Shown here one piece after another: positions 32,808 through 44,600 of a stretch of DNA of 64,000 bases. Both the position numbers and the translations under genes were made by a program. The notes under the pieces were generated by a model that was not told the DNA's origin, did not search any database, and saw nothing but the letters and a program-made list of their open reading frames with translations. The number at the start of each line of letters is the position of its first letter. The first letter of the stretch is position 1. The stretch covers positions 4,340,001-4,404,000 of the forward strand of contig JAQJZZ010000010.1 in the NCBI GenBank assembly GCA_030077755.1, read 5' to 3'. Source of the stretch: Filosporella fistucella. Lineage: Eukaryota > Ascomycota > Leotiomycetes > Helotiales.

Positions 32808-33583
32808 TTTGCCACAGAGTGTGATTTGCAACCAGAGTATGGTCTTAAAGGTAGCACTTGTTGATGTGAAACGGTGTTTTGGTGGTATGTGTAGAGACCA
32901 GTAGTATCTTCCCTTCCACACACGATTGAGATTGAAGCTAAGCTCTGAATAATTTTGAGAGTCACGTGATGAAAGAAGGAACGGAACCGGAAGTCTTCCT
33001 AGGTAGGATTTTGGTGCGCCAAAACTGCTAAGAGAACATTATGTAGTAAGCATATTGAGCCATCTGCATGTTCCATTTTCCCAGTTCAAATTATTAAGTC
33101 TAGATGTAGTAAGAATTCCTTATAGGTCATACTGCAGTCTCCCTAACCCAACAATTCAAAATTCAAAACCTTCAGTTGCCATTGAAACCAGTCCGAACTT
33201 GACCTTCACCACTTCAGATGTCTGGTTGTGCACACAAATAGTTGTCCGGTCTACTATCAAGAATACTTAATACTTTAGGAGAGATGCTGCTCCTTGACAC
33301 AAGTAGTAAAATGGATACTTATCCTGCTTACGATTTTGGACTGTCTTCATTGTTTTTTTTTTTAGTATCACATAGCCTATAGCAACCATACCGATATGAC
33401 TTACGTGGTTTGTTGTATGAATTGGGGGATGTGCAATTTCAGTAGTAGGTGAATGTTCTCGAAGAAGAGCTTCCATTCGTAAACACATCATTCGCAATGA
33501 CGAATAACCTCCTGGTAGGTGACCGTCTTTGCGAACCTGGGTATTGATATATTGTGAAATCTAGATCCCCTGGCGCAACGATT
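32808..33583. other. Intergenic region between SmD1 and Pkr1
   Basis: SmD1 promoter side plus the Pkr1 3' side. It holds a CCTAGGTAGG motif near 32998 and an 11-base T run near 33353. No gene seen. Confidence 0.45.
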
Positions 33584-34036
33584 TCATTTGTCCTTCCCGT
33601 TCTCAGACACTCGTTCCCACTCATCTTCGGTGCTGATCTCTGATTTACTACCTCCTAGCTGCCCGCGATCTTTCAATTCGCCTACGGGCTCTATGATCTC
33701 AACCTCTTTGCTCCCACTTTGAACGCCCCCCGTGCCTATCACCGTCTCTGCCTCCGTCTCTGTATCATCTCCGCCTGCACCTTCATCGAGGCGGCGGTTC
33801 TTCTCGACCTCCAGCGCTTGTGCCACCTTCAACTCGTTGGCAAACCAATTAATGGCCCACCATAGTCCTGCACTCAGGAAGGAAAGCACGACAAAATGGA
33901 TGCTATAAGTCGCGATGAGGAGTAGCAGAAGCGTTGTTTGAAGGCATGCGAAGGTGACGTTTGTTGCAACTAAGAGAGTGGGGGTCGGCCCTGGCGTGAA
34001 GATGGACTGGAATAGGTCTGTAAGAAAGGCGGACAT
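33584..34036 (-). CDS. PKR1: V-ATPase assembly factor Pkr1
   Basis: Intron-free, 150 residues. The first 70 residues match the Pkr1 pattern: IFTPGPTPTLLVATN, then two hydrophobic segments (about 23-43 and 47-65) ending GLWWAINWFANEL. Yeast Pkr1 is an ER membrane protein that works with other factors to assemble the V0 sector of the vacuolar ATPase. The acidic, low-complexity C-terminal half (about 75-150) is longer than in yeast and is probably a disordered cytosolic tail. Confidence 0.9.
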   Translation of the reverse strand: MSAFLTDLFQSIFTPGPTPTLLVATNVTFACLQTTLLLLLIATYSIHFVVLSFLSAGLWWAINWFANELKVAQALEVEKNRRLDEGAGGDDTETEAETVIGTGGVQSGSKEVEIIEPVGELKDRGQLGGSKSEISTEDEWERVSENGKDK

Positions 34037-34720
34037 CGTGTCTAGAGACTGTGTACGAAGGGGCTGCGACCGGACTTTAGCTGTGCTTGGGTAATCTCAG
34101 GGGAAGTAAACTATTTCGAATCAATATTGAGGGACGGCCTTATAGTAGCTGGGATGGCTTACTGGAGTTGTGAACAGAAAGAAAAGGATAAGGGTGGCGA
34201 TCTTAAGTGAACCTTGAGGATAGATTGTCAGGAAATCGAGACACGAAGGGAGCTATGCGTTCCTGTCGGATGTTGTTCATCAGGCGCTGAATGTACTGTC
34301 GCCATCCACTCTGGTTTCCTCTGACCACACGCGGCGGGGTTCTCTTCGCCTTCTGCCTAATAAACTGGGCATGGAAGGGTAAATCGCCTCGGACACAGCA
34401 ACAGCCAACCTGCAGACAATAATGTTTTCTGAAACGAAATTGCTCAAAATCGGACTTATTTGATATTACTACATATATATATCGTTAAGACTTAATGGAG
34501 ACTTTTAATCTATTAATGTATAATGGCATTGCTATTGACAATTCTTCCACCACAAACAATGCTGCTCGAGTGCCAGGAATCTGAATTGCTACAGTAGTTG
34601 TCCCATCGTGGATATATGCTGTATTCGCGATAGCTTTAATCTATTCCCCACATCACAAGGTGCTCCATCACTGATGCATAGCTTTGAGATGGGCCGATCC
34701 GTATAGTCTACGAAGATTGA
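34037..34720. other. Intergenic region upstream of Pkr1
   Basis: Pkr1 5' side and the GTPase gene 3' side. The sequence becomes A/T-rich near 34440-34530. No gene seen. Confidence 0.4.
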
Positions 34721-37700
34721 TCAATCGACGATCTCTACAACCTTGCCAACGAAGCCTTCAAGACCTGCGATGCCTTTCTCCCCTCTCTCGGAGCCATAGT
34801 AAAGGCCATGGCCTCCACCAGGCATGACCAGAACTTGAGAACCGAGTTCTATCCACTCGCGACTGCTTGTCAGCTCAAATGTCACATGGGTGATGCCATC
34901 CGAGCCAAATATAAGTGAATCCTGATTTTCAGCATTCTCGAGAATGGTAGTAAGTCCGAAAACATCCTCCTCTTCGATGAATTCGGGCTCACCTCGCTCT
35001 GTGTCTGCATGAGGAAACAATTTCAACACACGTGCAGATGCTCGAATACTGGCAACGTAAGTCACAACCAGGCTTCCCGGAGACACAGAGTTGATGTCAC
35101 TATCTGCGAACGAAGCGGTAAACCCGCTTGCCGCCTGAAGCGTATGGCCAGTGTCCAGCATGTGCATACCAGGAATGGCCACCACCATGCCCTTTCGTAT
35201 CCGAGGCGTCGCTAGGTGTGTCTTCTCAAGCAGGTCATTAGAGAGTTCTATACCGAAGCGCACGCCTATAGTCCCAACCTGGCCCGCCTCAAGCGTATGA
35301 ACAGGTAATCTCAGATTCCGCAAACTCATGATACGAGCACTATACCATTCGTCTTTAATCACGGACAGTGACATTTTTCGAGAGGCAGTTTGGGTGGCTT
35401 CAGGAACTGGTGGGTGGGACGATTGGATACCAAAGCTATGCGGGGATGCCTTCTGTGTAGATTTAGTCGGGAATTCATTGAAGTCGCACGGGGTTGGGAA
35501 TGGTCCGATGACAACGCAGTCTCCTACAGATAGCTTTCCGAAACGAAGGTAACCGGCGATCACAACTCCCGAATCTGACGGTACGATTTGACTAGACGCC
35601 AGTGGTTCGTATGACGCGGGGATGTCGAAGACGTCTTCGACGTGAAATAGTGCTTGTGGTTGTTCTGGGTTCTGGACACAGAGTTAGCAAAGTCATTCCA
35701 GCTTCCACTTAAGGGAATAAGATTCGCAGTTGCAAAGAATATACACAGGCTCAATCCGATAAAAACACCATGAAAGCAGGGGCTGAGGTAACACGACTGA
35801 GCTTGAGCAAGTACTTACCAGCGCAGGTCCAGTCAGATCATAGGCTGTTGGGGTTGGTGGTATTGGAAGACTGGAGAGAAGAGCATGTAGTGCTCGGACG
35901 CCGGTGCCTTTAGCCGCGCTTGTCATTATTATGGGGACAATATCTGTCAGACTTCCATTTGCATTCATCGCGCCAACTACTTTCCTGACTTCATCCTCGT
36001 CCTTTTGAGAAATGGTTACTAGGTCGAAGTTCGATATGATTTTGGCCGAATCTGGTGGGATAATCTATACGCAGGTCAGTATGGGGTTCGAGTTGTGTGA
36101 CGAAATGGCGAGCAGCATCCCCACTACTCGAGAGCTGCTCGCATTCCGTGATAGGGACAAGAACAGGGCGTTAATCGACATACTGAAGGTGTTCGGCCTG
36201 TAGCTTTGATAGCAGATAGCACTTTGGATAGCGTTTGCCTCAAGCTGTTCTTTGAGGCCAGATCTAATTTTGTTACGACAACCACCAGCCCTTGATGCAA
36301 TTTGAGACATAGATCAAGATGTGCTTTTGCAAGGTCAATACCAATGCCCGCTGTACCGAGAATATCCTGAGCAGTTGAAGTTCCGCCAGCACCTTTCGTA
36401 GTATTCTCGCCCTCGTCTGCAGCAATGCACAGAACGGTCCAATGCGGCGCCCATCCCACCAGACCGCGGACGATAGTTCTTCTAAACTTAGGGTGGCCAG
36501 CAGAATCTGAAACGAAAACCAAACGGCCATATTCAGCGGATGCATGTATATCGGTCCACTATAGCACATTAACATCACCACTTATCTTGATAGTAATTTT
36601 TGTCGACAATTGAAAATCAATGAGGGTTAGTGAAGGGACATTTACAGATGTTACATTTCCCGATGCGTAGTTGATAATATCTGAGCCTGAGAACAATTAG
36701 TTACGAGCAACATCAGAATGGGTCCCCACCCGCAGGTAAAATTTCATGCATTCGTCTGTTCTATGCCGCTGATTTTTAGAAGATTGTGACATTTGAAGTG
36801 ATCATGTCGTGTCACGTCGCTGTTCGTGGGACATGAGATCTTGTATAGCAAGAAATTATGCCTTACCTTTATATCCAAGCAACTCCTGTGCTACTGAACT
36901 CGTCACACCTGAGGCAATCTCGTGTCTATGCTTGAGTAGGCTTAATCGGCTTTTCCCTCGGCCATTATCCAATGTGGCTGTTGATAATGTCCCAAGGAGA
37001 CTCGACTTTCCAGAGGTCGTCGGGCCCGTCAAAGTAACACGGAGTTGTTCTGGTCGTATACCCACTGTCTGATCTCCAGCACATGTTTCCATTTGGCATT
37101 GGGGAGACTTTACTTGTTGAACGGGAAATTTGGAGTCCGATGGCTTGGAGGAATACCGAGAACTCAAATCGGGGATCACCACTGTGATAAATTAGCTCTA
37201 AACTTGAGCTGTTGACTACTCCACCCGGGCCAGCAGGTCGAAGATAAGTTGCCAACTGATGGTTTTCCCTATGAAGCAAGGTAACATGAAAACCATGAAG
37301 GGGAAAGATACATACACGCCTCTGCGACCCACAGCTGCTCCTGGCGCTTTAAAGTCTCGTGGCTTTCTATGGCGTTTGAAAATCGCTTCCCAGAGAACAT
37401 TCCAACAGAATTCCTGGGAGCCTCTTGCCATTCACAGTCTCCCACAACCACCATACGGACAACCTCGACATTACAGCCCAAACTTGCAGCCATTGACCGC
37501 AGGTTATTCAGCGATTCATCCATCTCGTCCTTGGTCAGCCCAACAAGAGTACCATCGTCAGACACTCCTATTTCATACAAAGCTCCACGACTCTCTTCTA
37601 AACCAGCAAGTAATTTACCTGGGCGCTTTGGAGCCTCCAAGGTTTCTGAGGCCTCTGGTAATTTTGGTAGAACTAGGTCACTGGTCGAAGATGCATGATA

Positions 37701-38223
37701 CGGCGATGACTGTTGCAACCGCCACAGGAGCTGGGTCGTTAATTGCTCGAGGCGATTTTGCCGTGATTGATTCGATGGTGCGAGTATTGAGCTGTTTTCA
37801 CGGAGGCTTGGTTGAGTTGCTACCTGTTGCCTGTGCTGCTGAGAGCCAGAAACAACCTTGCCAGTCGAGAAACTGCTGTCTGGATACGAGAGTAAGCATT
37901 CAAGTGCAAGTAGAAGGACATAAAAAATGAAATTCTTCGGAAATGAGAGGACGAAACTCGCTCGGTGATGATGTCTAAGGAGGTAATGAGAATTTCTTAC
38001 AATTTCTTCTTGGCCTCAATAGTAAATGTAATTTGTATTCTGTAGGTCCTTCTTGAGGCTCTGCTTCTAGTCGCGTCACCCCATAATCTGCAAGTCGTCC
38101 AGTAGATGCTGGTCGGTCCGGCGAGGGTGGTTGTGGGGTGGAGGTTTTAGGGGTATCCGTAGGTGTAAGCCAAGGAGATGCGACCCGAGGAGGGTCCGGA
38201 TCGTACGAAAATATGGATGCCAT
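34721..38223 (-). CDS. GTPBP1/GTPBP2-like translational GTPase
   Basis: Seven exons on the minus strand: 38223-38001, 37879-37316, 37181-36867, 36686-36646, 36558-36184, 36064-35819 and 35671-34721. They give 904 residues and every junction keeps frame. G-domain motifs are G1 GPTTSGKSS, G3 DSAGHPKF and G4 TKLD. Elongation-factor-like beta-barrel domains follow, ending in a GGHGLYYGSERG segment. The animal relatives GTPBP1 and GTPBP2 are linked to rescue of stalled ribosomes and mRNA decay. The fungal role is less clear. The N-terminal 100 residues are proline-rich. An in-frame ATG at 38247 would add eight residues. Exon 4 is only 41 nt and could start 6 nt later at a second AG. Confidence 0.85.
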
Positions 38224-38247
38224 TGATAATTCGTGTTGTCGTGACAA

Positions 38248-39568
38248 GAGGTGTACAAGCCGAAGAATATATTAGTCGCACAACCGAACCGCTCTTTATC
38301 AATTCAAACCAGTATCAAGGTGCCCAGACAATGCTCTCTGGTTCTGCTGTCGATGCGATGATATCCTGATGGGGTTTTTCAATGACCGAGTGTTTGTATG
38401 AGCGTAGTGTATCCGGAAAAGCTGGGAGAGCGGAAGAATCATTTTGCTGATTGAAATACAGGAGAGGTGTAGCTAGAGCTATTCAGGTAGGGAAGAATAG
38501 ACTGAACTGAGTCTACAAGAGTTGTTGAAGCGACATGTTCGGGATCGTGAGATGTTTAGAGCTTTATTGAGATATGTATGGTCTTGCCTGTTGCAGAGGC
38601 GCAAGCTAGGTCAAGAGGACAAACAGTGGCAGGCGGTAGACGTCACAGCAGAGGGCAAGCATTAGCTGATGAGTAAGACGTGGGAAAAAGCTTGTGATGG
38701 TGGTGGTCGTGAAAGTGGAAGTGGTTGTACTGATGAGCCCGAAGATGAAGGATGAAAAACGACTTGAAGAAGATGTAAGCCAGTTGTACCATTTGCATAC
38801 CAAGGCGATATTTATAGTTTACTTACTCACGTCGTGTGCCAAGTAGGCAACGCGAGAGGCAATGTGCACCTAGGTGAGTAGGTAGCGATATTATAAATAA
38901 AGCTGGTAAACTGTTATGCAGAGAGAATGAAGAGTGTGCTTGACATGTGTTGTGTTGGGCTAAGGAAAGATGTGAGGTGAATGATATTGAAGTTCGTTAT
39001 TGAGTTCGTTAAGGACCTAGGCAATGTAGGGTAGGATGACTCGCAGCACCTAGTGGCGGGGTCAGGGTGAAGTAGGTAAGCTCGTTAAGGTAGAGAATGG
39101 ATTTAAATGGAAGCTGAGGTGAGGGTACGGAGGTAGGTGGGGGTTTGGGGGTGAGGCCGCATTCTTTAGGCATGTACCTAGGTACCTAAGTATAAAGATA
39201 CTTTTAGAAACACAAGTGGGGCTGTGAGGGACAGACATTCAACATCCATGACACAAGCCGACACCCCTCTGAAACCTACCTAGGCAGCACTCAGAACTCT
39301 TGAGGAATTCACCCTCCAACAATAACACTAACATCTAAAAACCTTCGTGCTATCTAGTATTGAATATAACTCCCTTCAAGGCCCTCGTCACAACAAACGC
39401 AATAGGATCGAACACCACACAACATAACAAACACATCACAGAACGAACCATCTGCACTGAGCAAATATCGCTTTTAGGACATCTGCCGTACCATCACCCT
39501 TCTTGGAACTCACGCATAGGCTAGTCATCCAACTTCCACCTTAGAATTTCCGGAACAACCCCGGCATC
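38248..39568. promoter_or_regulatory. Divergent intergenic region GTPase / Sec9
   Basis: 1.3 kb shared upstream region. CCTAGG-type motifs occur near 38870 (cacctaggtg), 39178 (acctaggtacct) and 39278. A C/A-rich leader precedes the Sec9 ATG. Short ORFs here look random. Confidence 0.5.
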
Positions 39569-40989
39569 ATGAAGAAATTCGGCTTTGGAAAGAAGACTGA
39601 GGGTGACGATGACTCCAACCGCTCAGCGCTTTTCGGGCGATCTTCGAAGTCTGCATCTCCTGCTCCAGCTGCCTCAAATCCATACGCACAACCACAAGCT
39701 GCCGCAGATCCATATGCGCAAGACACCAACAAATATGCGAACATGGGACCAGCTGGCCCATCACCCTACCAGCAAGCCAGACAACAGCACGGCTTGCCTT
39801 CTGGGCCAGGCGCAAATCGAGGGGGTCTTCCTGGTGGACCTGGGGCGAATCGTGGGGTCTCTTCAACTCTTCCTACTGCCAATCGTAGCCCAGTCCCAAA
39901 TGCTGGAGGCTACGGTGCTGAAAAGTATGGTAGCGGAGGAGGATACGGTTCCAATCGTTATGATGGCCCGCCAAGTTACGGTGCAAGTTCTGATGCAGGT
40001 TCAAAGTATGGCCCTGGAGGCTACGGCGGACTTGGCAGAAGAAACAGCAACGACACAACCACGACCGAAGACAATCGTGATGCCCTTTTCGGAGGAGCAA
40101 AGGACAGGTATGCTCAACGGGCTATACCGCCACCAAGTAATGGCCGACCAGGCGGTGGTTATTCTGCTGACTCGGGGAACTCTGGCGGTGGATATGGGGC
40201 TTATGGAGAAGATAGACAACTAACTGCGGAAGAGGAAGAGGAAGAGGATGTAGCAGCAACCAAACAGCAAATCCGATTCATGAAGCAAGAAGATGTTTCC
40301 TCGACCCGCAATGCTCTACGTATCGCAGCCCAAGCCGAAGAAACCGGCCGAGCCACTCTAGCTAGACTCGGCGCCCAGGGAGAACGTATTCACAATACTG
40401 AGAAGAACCTAGACCTTGCTGCGAACCACAATCGGATTGCAGAAGAGAAGGCCAAGGAGCTCAAAACTCTCAACAAAAGCATGTTCGCGGTTCATGTTTC
40501 CAATCCTTTCACAGCGTCTTCGAGAAAGGCCGCACGGGACCAGGAAATAATTGAAAAGCATCGACAGGAACGAGAGCAACGTGATGCAACCCGACAAGCA
40601 GCGTTTGGCACGCAACAACGTATGGAAAGGGCGTTTAAAGAGCTACAGCCCGGAGATGTTGGTTACCGACCACAACAGACCAAAGCCAGTCTTGCAGAGC
40701 GTTCCAAGTACCAGTTTGAAGCCGATTCCGAAGATGACGAGATGGAGAACGAGATCGAGAGTAATTTGGATGCGTTAGGTCATGCTGCTGGCCGATTGAA
40801 TGCTCTGGCGCGTGCGACTGGAAAGGAAGTCGATGAGCAGAATAAACATATTGATACAATCATCCAGAAGGTTAGTAAGATCAATTGGACAGCATTTTCT
40901 AATTATAACGCGGGACTAATGAAATGTAGAGCGACCGGGTGGATGATCAAATTGCAATGAACAGGGCTAGACTAGACCGAATCCACTGA
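39569..40989 (+). CDS. SEC9: Sec9/SNAP-25-type plasma membrane t-SNARE
   Basis: Two exons (39569-40870, 40930-40989) give 453 residues. A 59-nt intron (GTTAGT donor) removes an in-frame extension and joins IIQK to SDRVDDQIAMNRARLDRI, the end of the second SNARE helix. The first 220 residues are a disordered Gly/Pro/Gln/Tyr-rich region with a short GPGANRG duplication. Two Q-SNARE coiled coils follow (about 225-290 and 390-453), with central-layer Gln at about 270 and 424. No transmembrane segment or Cys cluster is seen, as in fungal Sec9. Sec9 pairs with Sso syntaxins and Snc synaptobrevins to fuse secretory vesicles at the cell surface. Confidence 0.92.
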
Positions 40990-41650
40990 TGGCGTTACGG
41001 TGACTGGTGTATCAAAGATGTTGGATTGTCTTTCTACCTTTTCTGGAACGGAGGCTTCATGTAGTCGGAAAATATTGTACTTCCTGTCATCAGCGGCTGG
41101 TAGTATTTGCAGCTGAACATATGATTTCCAATAGAAAAAAGCCAGATCTTCCCCGGAATTAGTGCCCGCTGACACGACAGGCGTGTGTTGGGTAGGTATG
41201 ATTTGCTCCTACACTATTCAGGCATCTGACAGATCAAATTGGTTGATCAAGGGAGTCACCATCCCCCTCAACCAGAACTTTCTCTTGTGGTATTGAAGAT
41301 TAGCGCAGGTTATTGCAGAGATTACTCCAACAAGTCAACAAATTGCTGGCCCAACGGACAAATATTGTTGTTGTAACACGGGCTCTCGAACTGTGTCGGT
41401 CTGGGTCTTGATGACCTTATCAGTTGCAGTCTCATCGTTATCTCTGCCACGATAGTGCCCCCACGTATTTTGAGCAAAAGCCGCAAGCCTGGTGCAATTG
41501 GTGCTGATAGACCTGATTTCATACACAAGTGTTATCAATAATCCCATGACCCGTCTTTCTTCTGTCTCTTCCACGAATTTCTTCCACTACACTCTCCTCC
41601 TGATTTCTTGAAGCTTCAGTGCTTGGCTGTTCTTGGCTGCTTGGCTGAGC
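40990..41650. other. Intergenic region between Sec9 and Yvc1
   Basis: Sec9 3' side and Yvc1 upstream region. No repeat or other gene seen; the minus-strand ORFs here lack motifs. Confidence 0.4.
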
Positions 41651-44600
41651 ATGAATTGTCGGATACGAGCTACGATGGGACAACAACAATCATCTCGCCG
41701 CAGCCCTACGTTGGAATCACACACAAACGACTCGGCACAGCCTCTGCTAGTACCCAATGCCCGAAATGGTTGTGACGGTTGTTTTCCTCCCCATACTGCT
41801 CGTGATATCTGTCCAGCGAACCCCAATGCAGGACTGCCAGTGTATACGACTATTCACAGGTATGGCTTCCCCTTCCCCCATGCCATCTGCTCTGCTCTTA
41901 ATTGTCCATCTTAGAATTCGACGTGAAATCATCGCAGCGATCGGTGAGGCTCAACTTCTCTCGGGCCCATGTATCACCGCTGCTAAGCTATTGAACAGAT
42001 GACCCTTATAGCATCGAACAACTCCGAGATCCCCGGATGAATTTATCTGTGGTGAGACCTCTTGTAGACAAATTCTATCAAGGCGAGGATGTCTCTATGG
42101 GTAAGTAGTCATCTGGCTTTACATTATACATGTCTACAACATGTGTTCAACCGAATCGCAAGTCCATGAAGGTCAAACGCAATCAAGAAGTGGATTAAAA
42201 TTGCTGGTGCTAGAGAGAGTTTTCTCGCTCCCTCGCGGAATCGCAAATTCAGCATGATTTAAGTGAGTCATCGGCCGGGAAACATCAGCATAGTGGATTT
42301 CTCCGCAGGTCTCCAAGCGTTTGGAGCTCTAGCATAGTATTCGTGATTAGGTACTTCCGATTTTAAGTTAGTTTCGTGCCCCCTTCCATCTCATCCGTCA
42401 AGCATCTCGTGTTTTACCTATCTACGAGCTGAGAATGCAGGGTCTGGCCGCCCCCATCCAATGTCTTTACTACTGTCGACGTCGCAGGGTCTTTTATGGA
42501 TTAGAGATGGGGTTTCTTTTGTCATAAATGCCTAAGTAGCCAGTTTATACACCAGACAACTCAACTCAAATGTCTGTAGTTCTGTTCAATTGGTTCTCAT
42601 TCTCGGACCAGTATTAGACGAAGCATGCCTCATATGGAATCAACAACTTGCCAAGTCAACATAAATGGTAGACTTGTAGATCCGAGGCTGATTTTCGTTT
42701 ACAGTATACTGCTTACTCGTGAATCGAACCCACTTTCAACGAGAACAGATGATCCAGTCTCACCAGCAGAGTGTTTGCACCACACGAGCATTACTTTGTG
42801 AGCTCCTTGCTAATCGCATATTGAGGCGGTTCCATGAAGATCATACTGGTGCAGAAGGGTTACTTCTACTTGCCCAGATTCTTGTCGGGGGATTTGATCC
42901 TTTCCAAGGTGCTCCACCGGGAGTGGTCGAAGAAAGTAGCCAGATGCCCTGGACTGTCCAGTCACGAACGTATGCAACTTCTTATTCTGATTCAAAGTGG
43001 ACTTGCCTTGCACATATAATTCCACGTTATCTCCAATATTCTAGTCGCAAGCTCAAATTTGTTATAGTGGTTACAAGAGAAAACTTCCTGCGCTGGAAAT
43101 CGCAATCATATCCGAGAGCAAGATCTTTCTTAGTTCATCTGCAGTACGTCAAATCTTACCCTGTATATTTTGTATATTGTATATAGGCAGCCGTAAATAA
43201 CTTGGAACCTGCTCACTCTTTATCACAAATCTTTATACTTCATGCTAAGCTGTCAATAGTGCCAGAAAGTTGTGAATGCGATATACGAAGGACGAATAAT
43301 ATACACCCCTACATCGTTTATTGATATCTTGCCAGACCACTATAAGCATAAGCCGATCTCACTTTATAGTCCACGAAATGCACCTCTCTTCAATCGTAGG
43401 TGCTCCCCCCTTGCTCACCCATTCTGAGCTTCCACCATTGGTTGCAGTCTAGAGAATTGGATAAGTCCGGCTGCTCTTCTAGCGTGCGGGCTGTGACAAT
43501 AGCGACCGTCTGCCAGGTCTCAGTCAACATATTCCAAATGTGTGCTGATTATTCAATAGAGTATCGACTCATTGTCCCCAGAACACGAAATGTGCTCGAA
43601 GTCTTCCAATTTGTTCTTCTTCTTGGTCTCTTTTTATGCGTGATGATTGATAGGGAGCCGTCCAAGTATGGAAGTTTTGAGCTTCTTTTTGTTGTATATA
43701 CTATGGGATGGGTGCTCGACCAATTTGTGAGTGGCTCCTTGAATTCAACTATTGTCTGTTATGATGACGTGGTCGTGCGATGCTCGTGGCCGTTGCTTGT
43801 GATGCTATTGTTACTTTTGAAGAAATTGCTATATTGACTAGTTTGTAGGCTAGCATTCTTGAGCATGGCAAGTTTGTCCACCGAGACGTTTTGTATGATC
43901 TAATCAGTGCCTAGGCTGGCATGTTTACACTCAAAATCTTTGGTCGTTTCTTGATGTCACCTTTTCCGGAATTTTTGGCATATATCTACTACTCCGAGTT
44001 AATGGTTGGCGAAATGGAGAATTGGCTACAGCCCGTGAGTTTCTTTAAGCAACATACCCCCCCCCCCCCCCCCCCCCCCCCTGCACTACGCACCCTGTGG
44101 CCCAACGCCAGGGTGGTTTGAACGGGACTTAAATTTATACCCCTAGTCCATCAATCACTGACACTGTCAACAGAGCAAGCGATGGACGTCCTTGCAATGG
44201 GAGCTCCCGTTCTCGTTCCGAGACTCGCTTTCAACCTTATGTCCGAGAACATGCTCTTTGTTTCGCTTCGTGCCATGATGAAGGACTTCTCGGTACTTAC
44301 GTAGGTCTTCCTCTCCATCGCATTGCGCATACTGATTTTCTTCTCCCCATAGATTACTAGCAGTTTGGTGTTTTGCTGGCTTTCTCCTTTCCATGACCTG
44401 GCTCTCGAATGGTGGCCATGAGCCTATCACTATCTCAAAATGGATGCTGTGGGTTTGGTTTGGGCTTGACGGAACTGGCATCCAACGCTCGGTAGACTTT
44501 CAGTACGTCGAATTTTGCCCCGTACTTTTCGTAAACGACAAGTGTGAGCAGCTCCAAAAATGTCCGGAAGCTGCTCACACGTTAGTTCACTATCGAATAT

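Noticed and set aside
37259..37930. Plus-strand ORF of 223 codons
   Set aside because: Antisense to exon 2 and part of the introns of the GTPase gene, whose frame and family motifs are clear.
39585..40223. Plus-strand ORF of 212 codons
   Set aside because: Alternate frame of the low-complexity N-terminal part of Sec9; no motif of its own.
40871..40960. Sec9 ending VSKINWTAFSNYN in the unspliced frame
   Set aside because: Splicing a 59-nt intron restores the conserved SNARE ending RVDDQIAMNRARLDRI.
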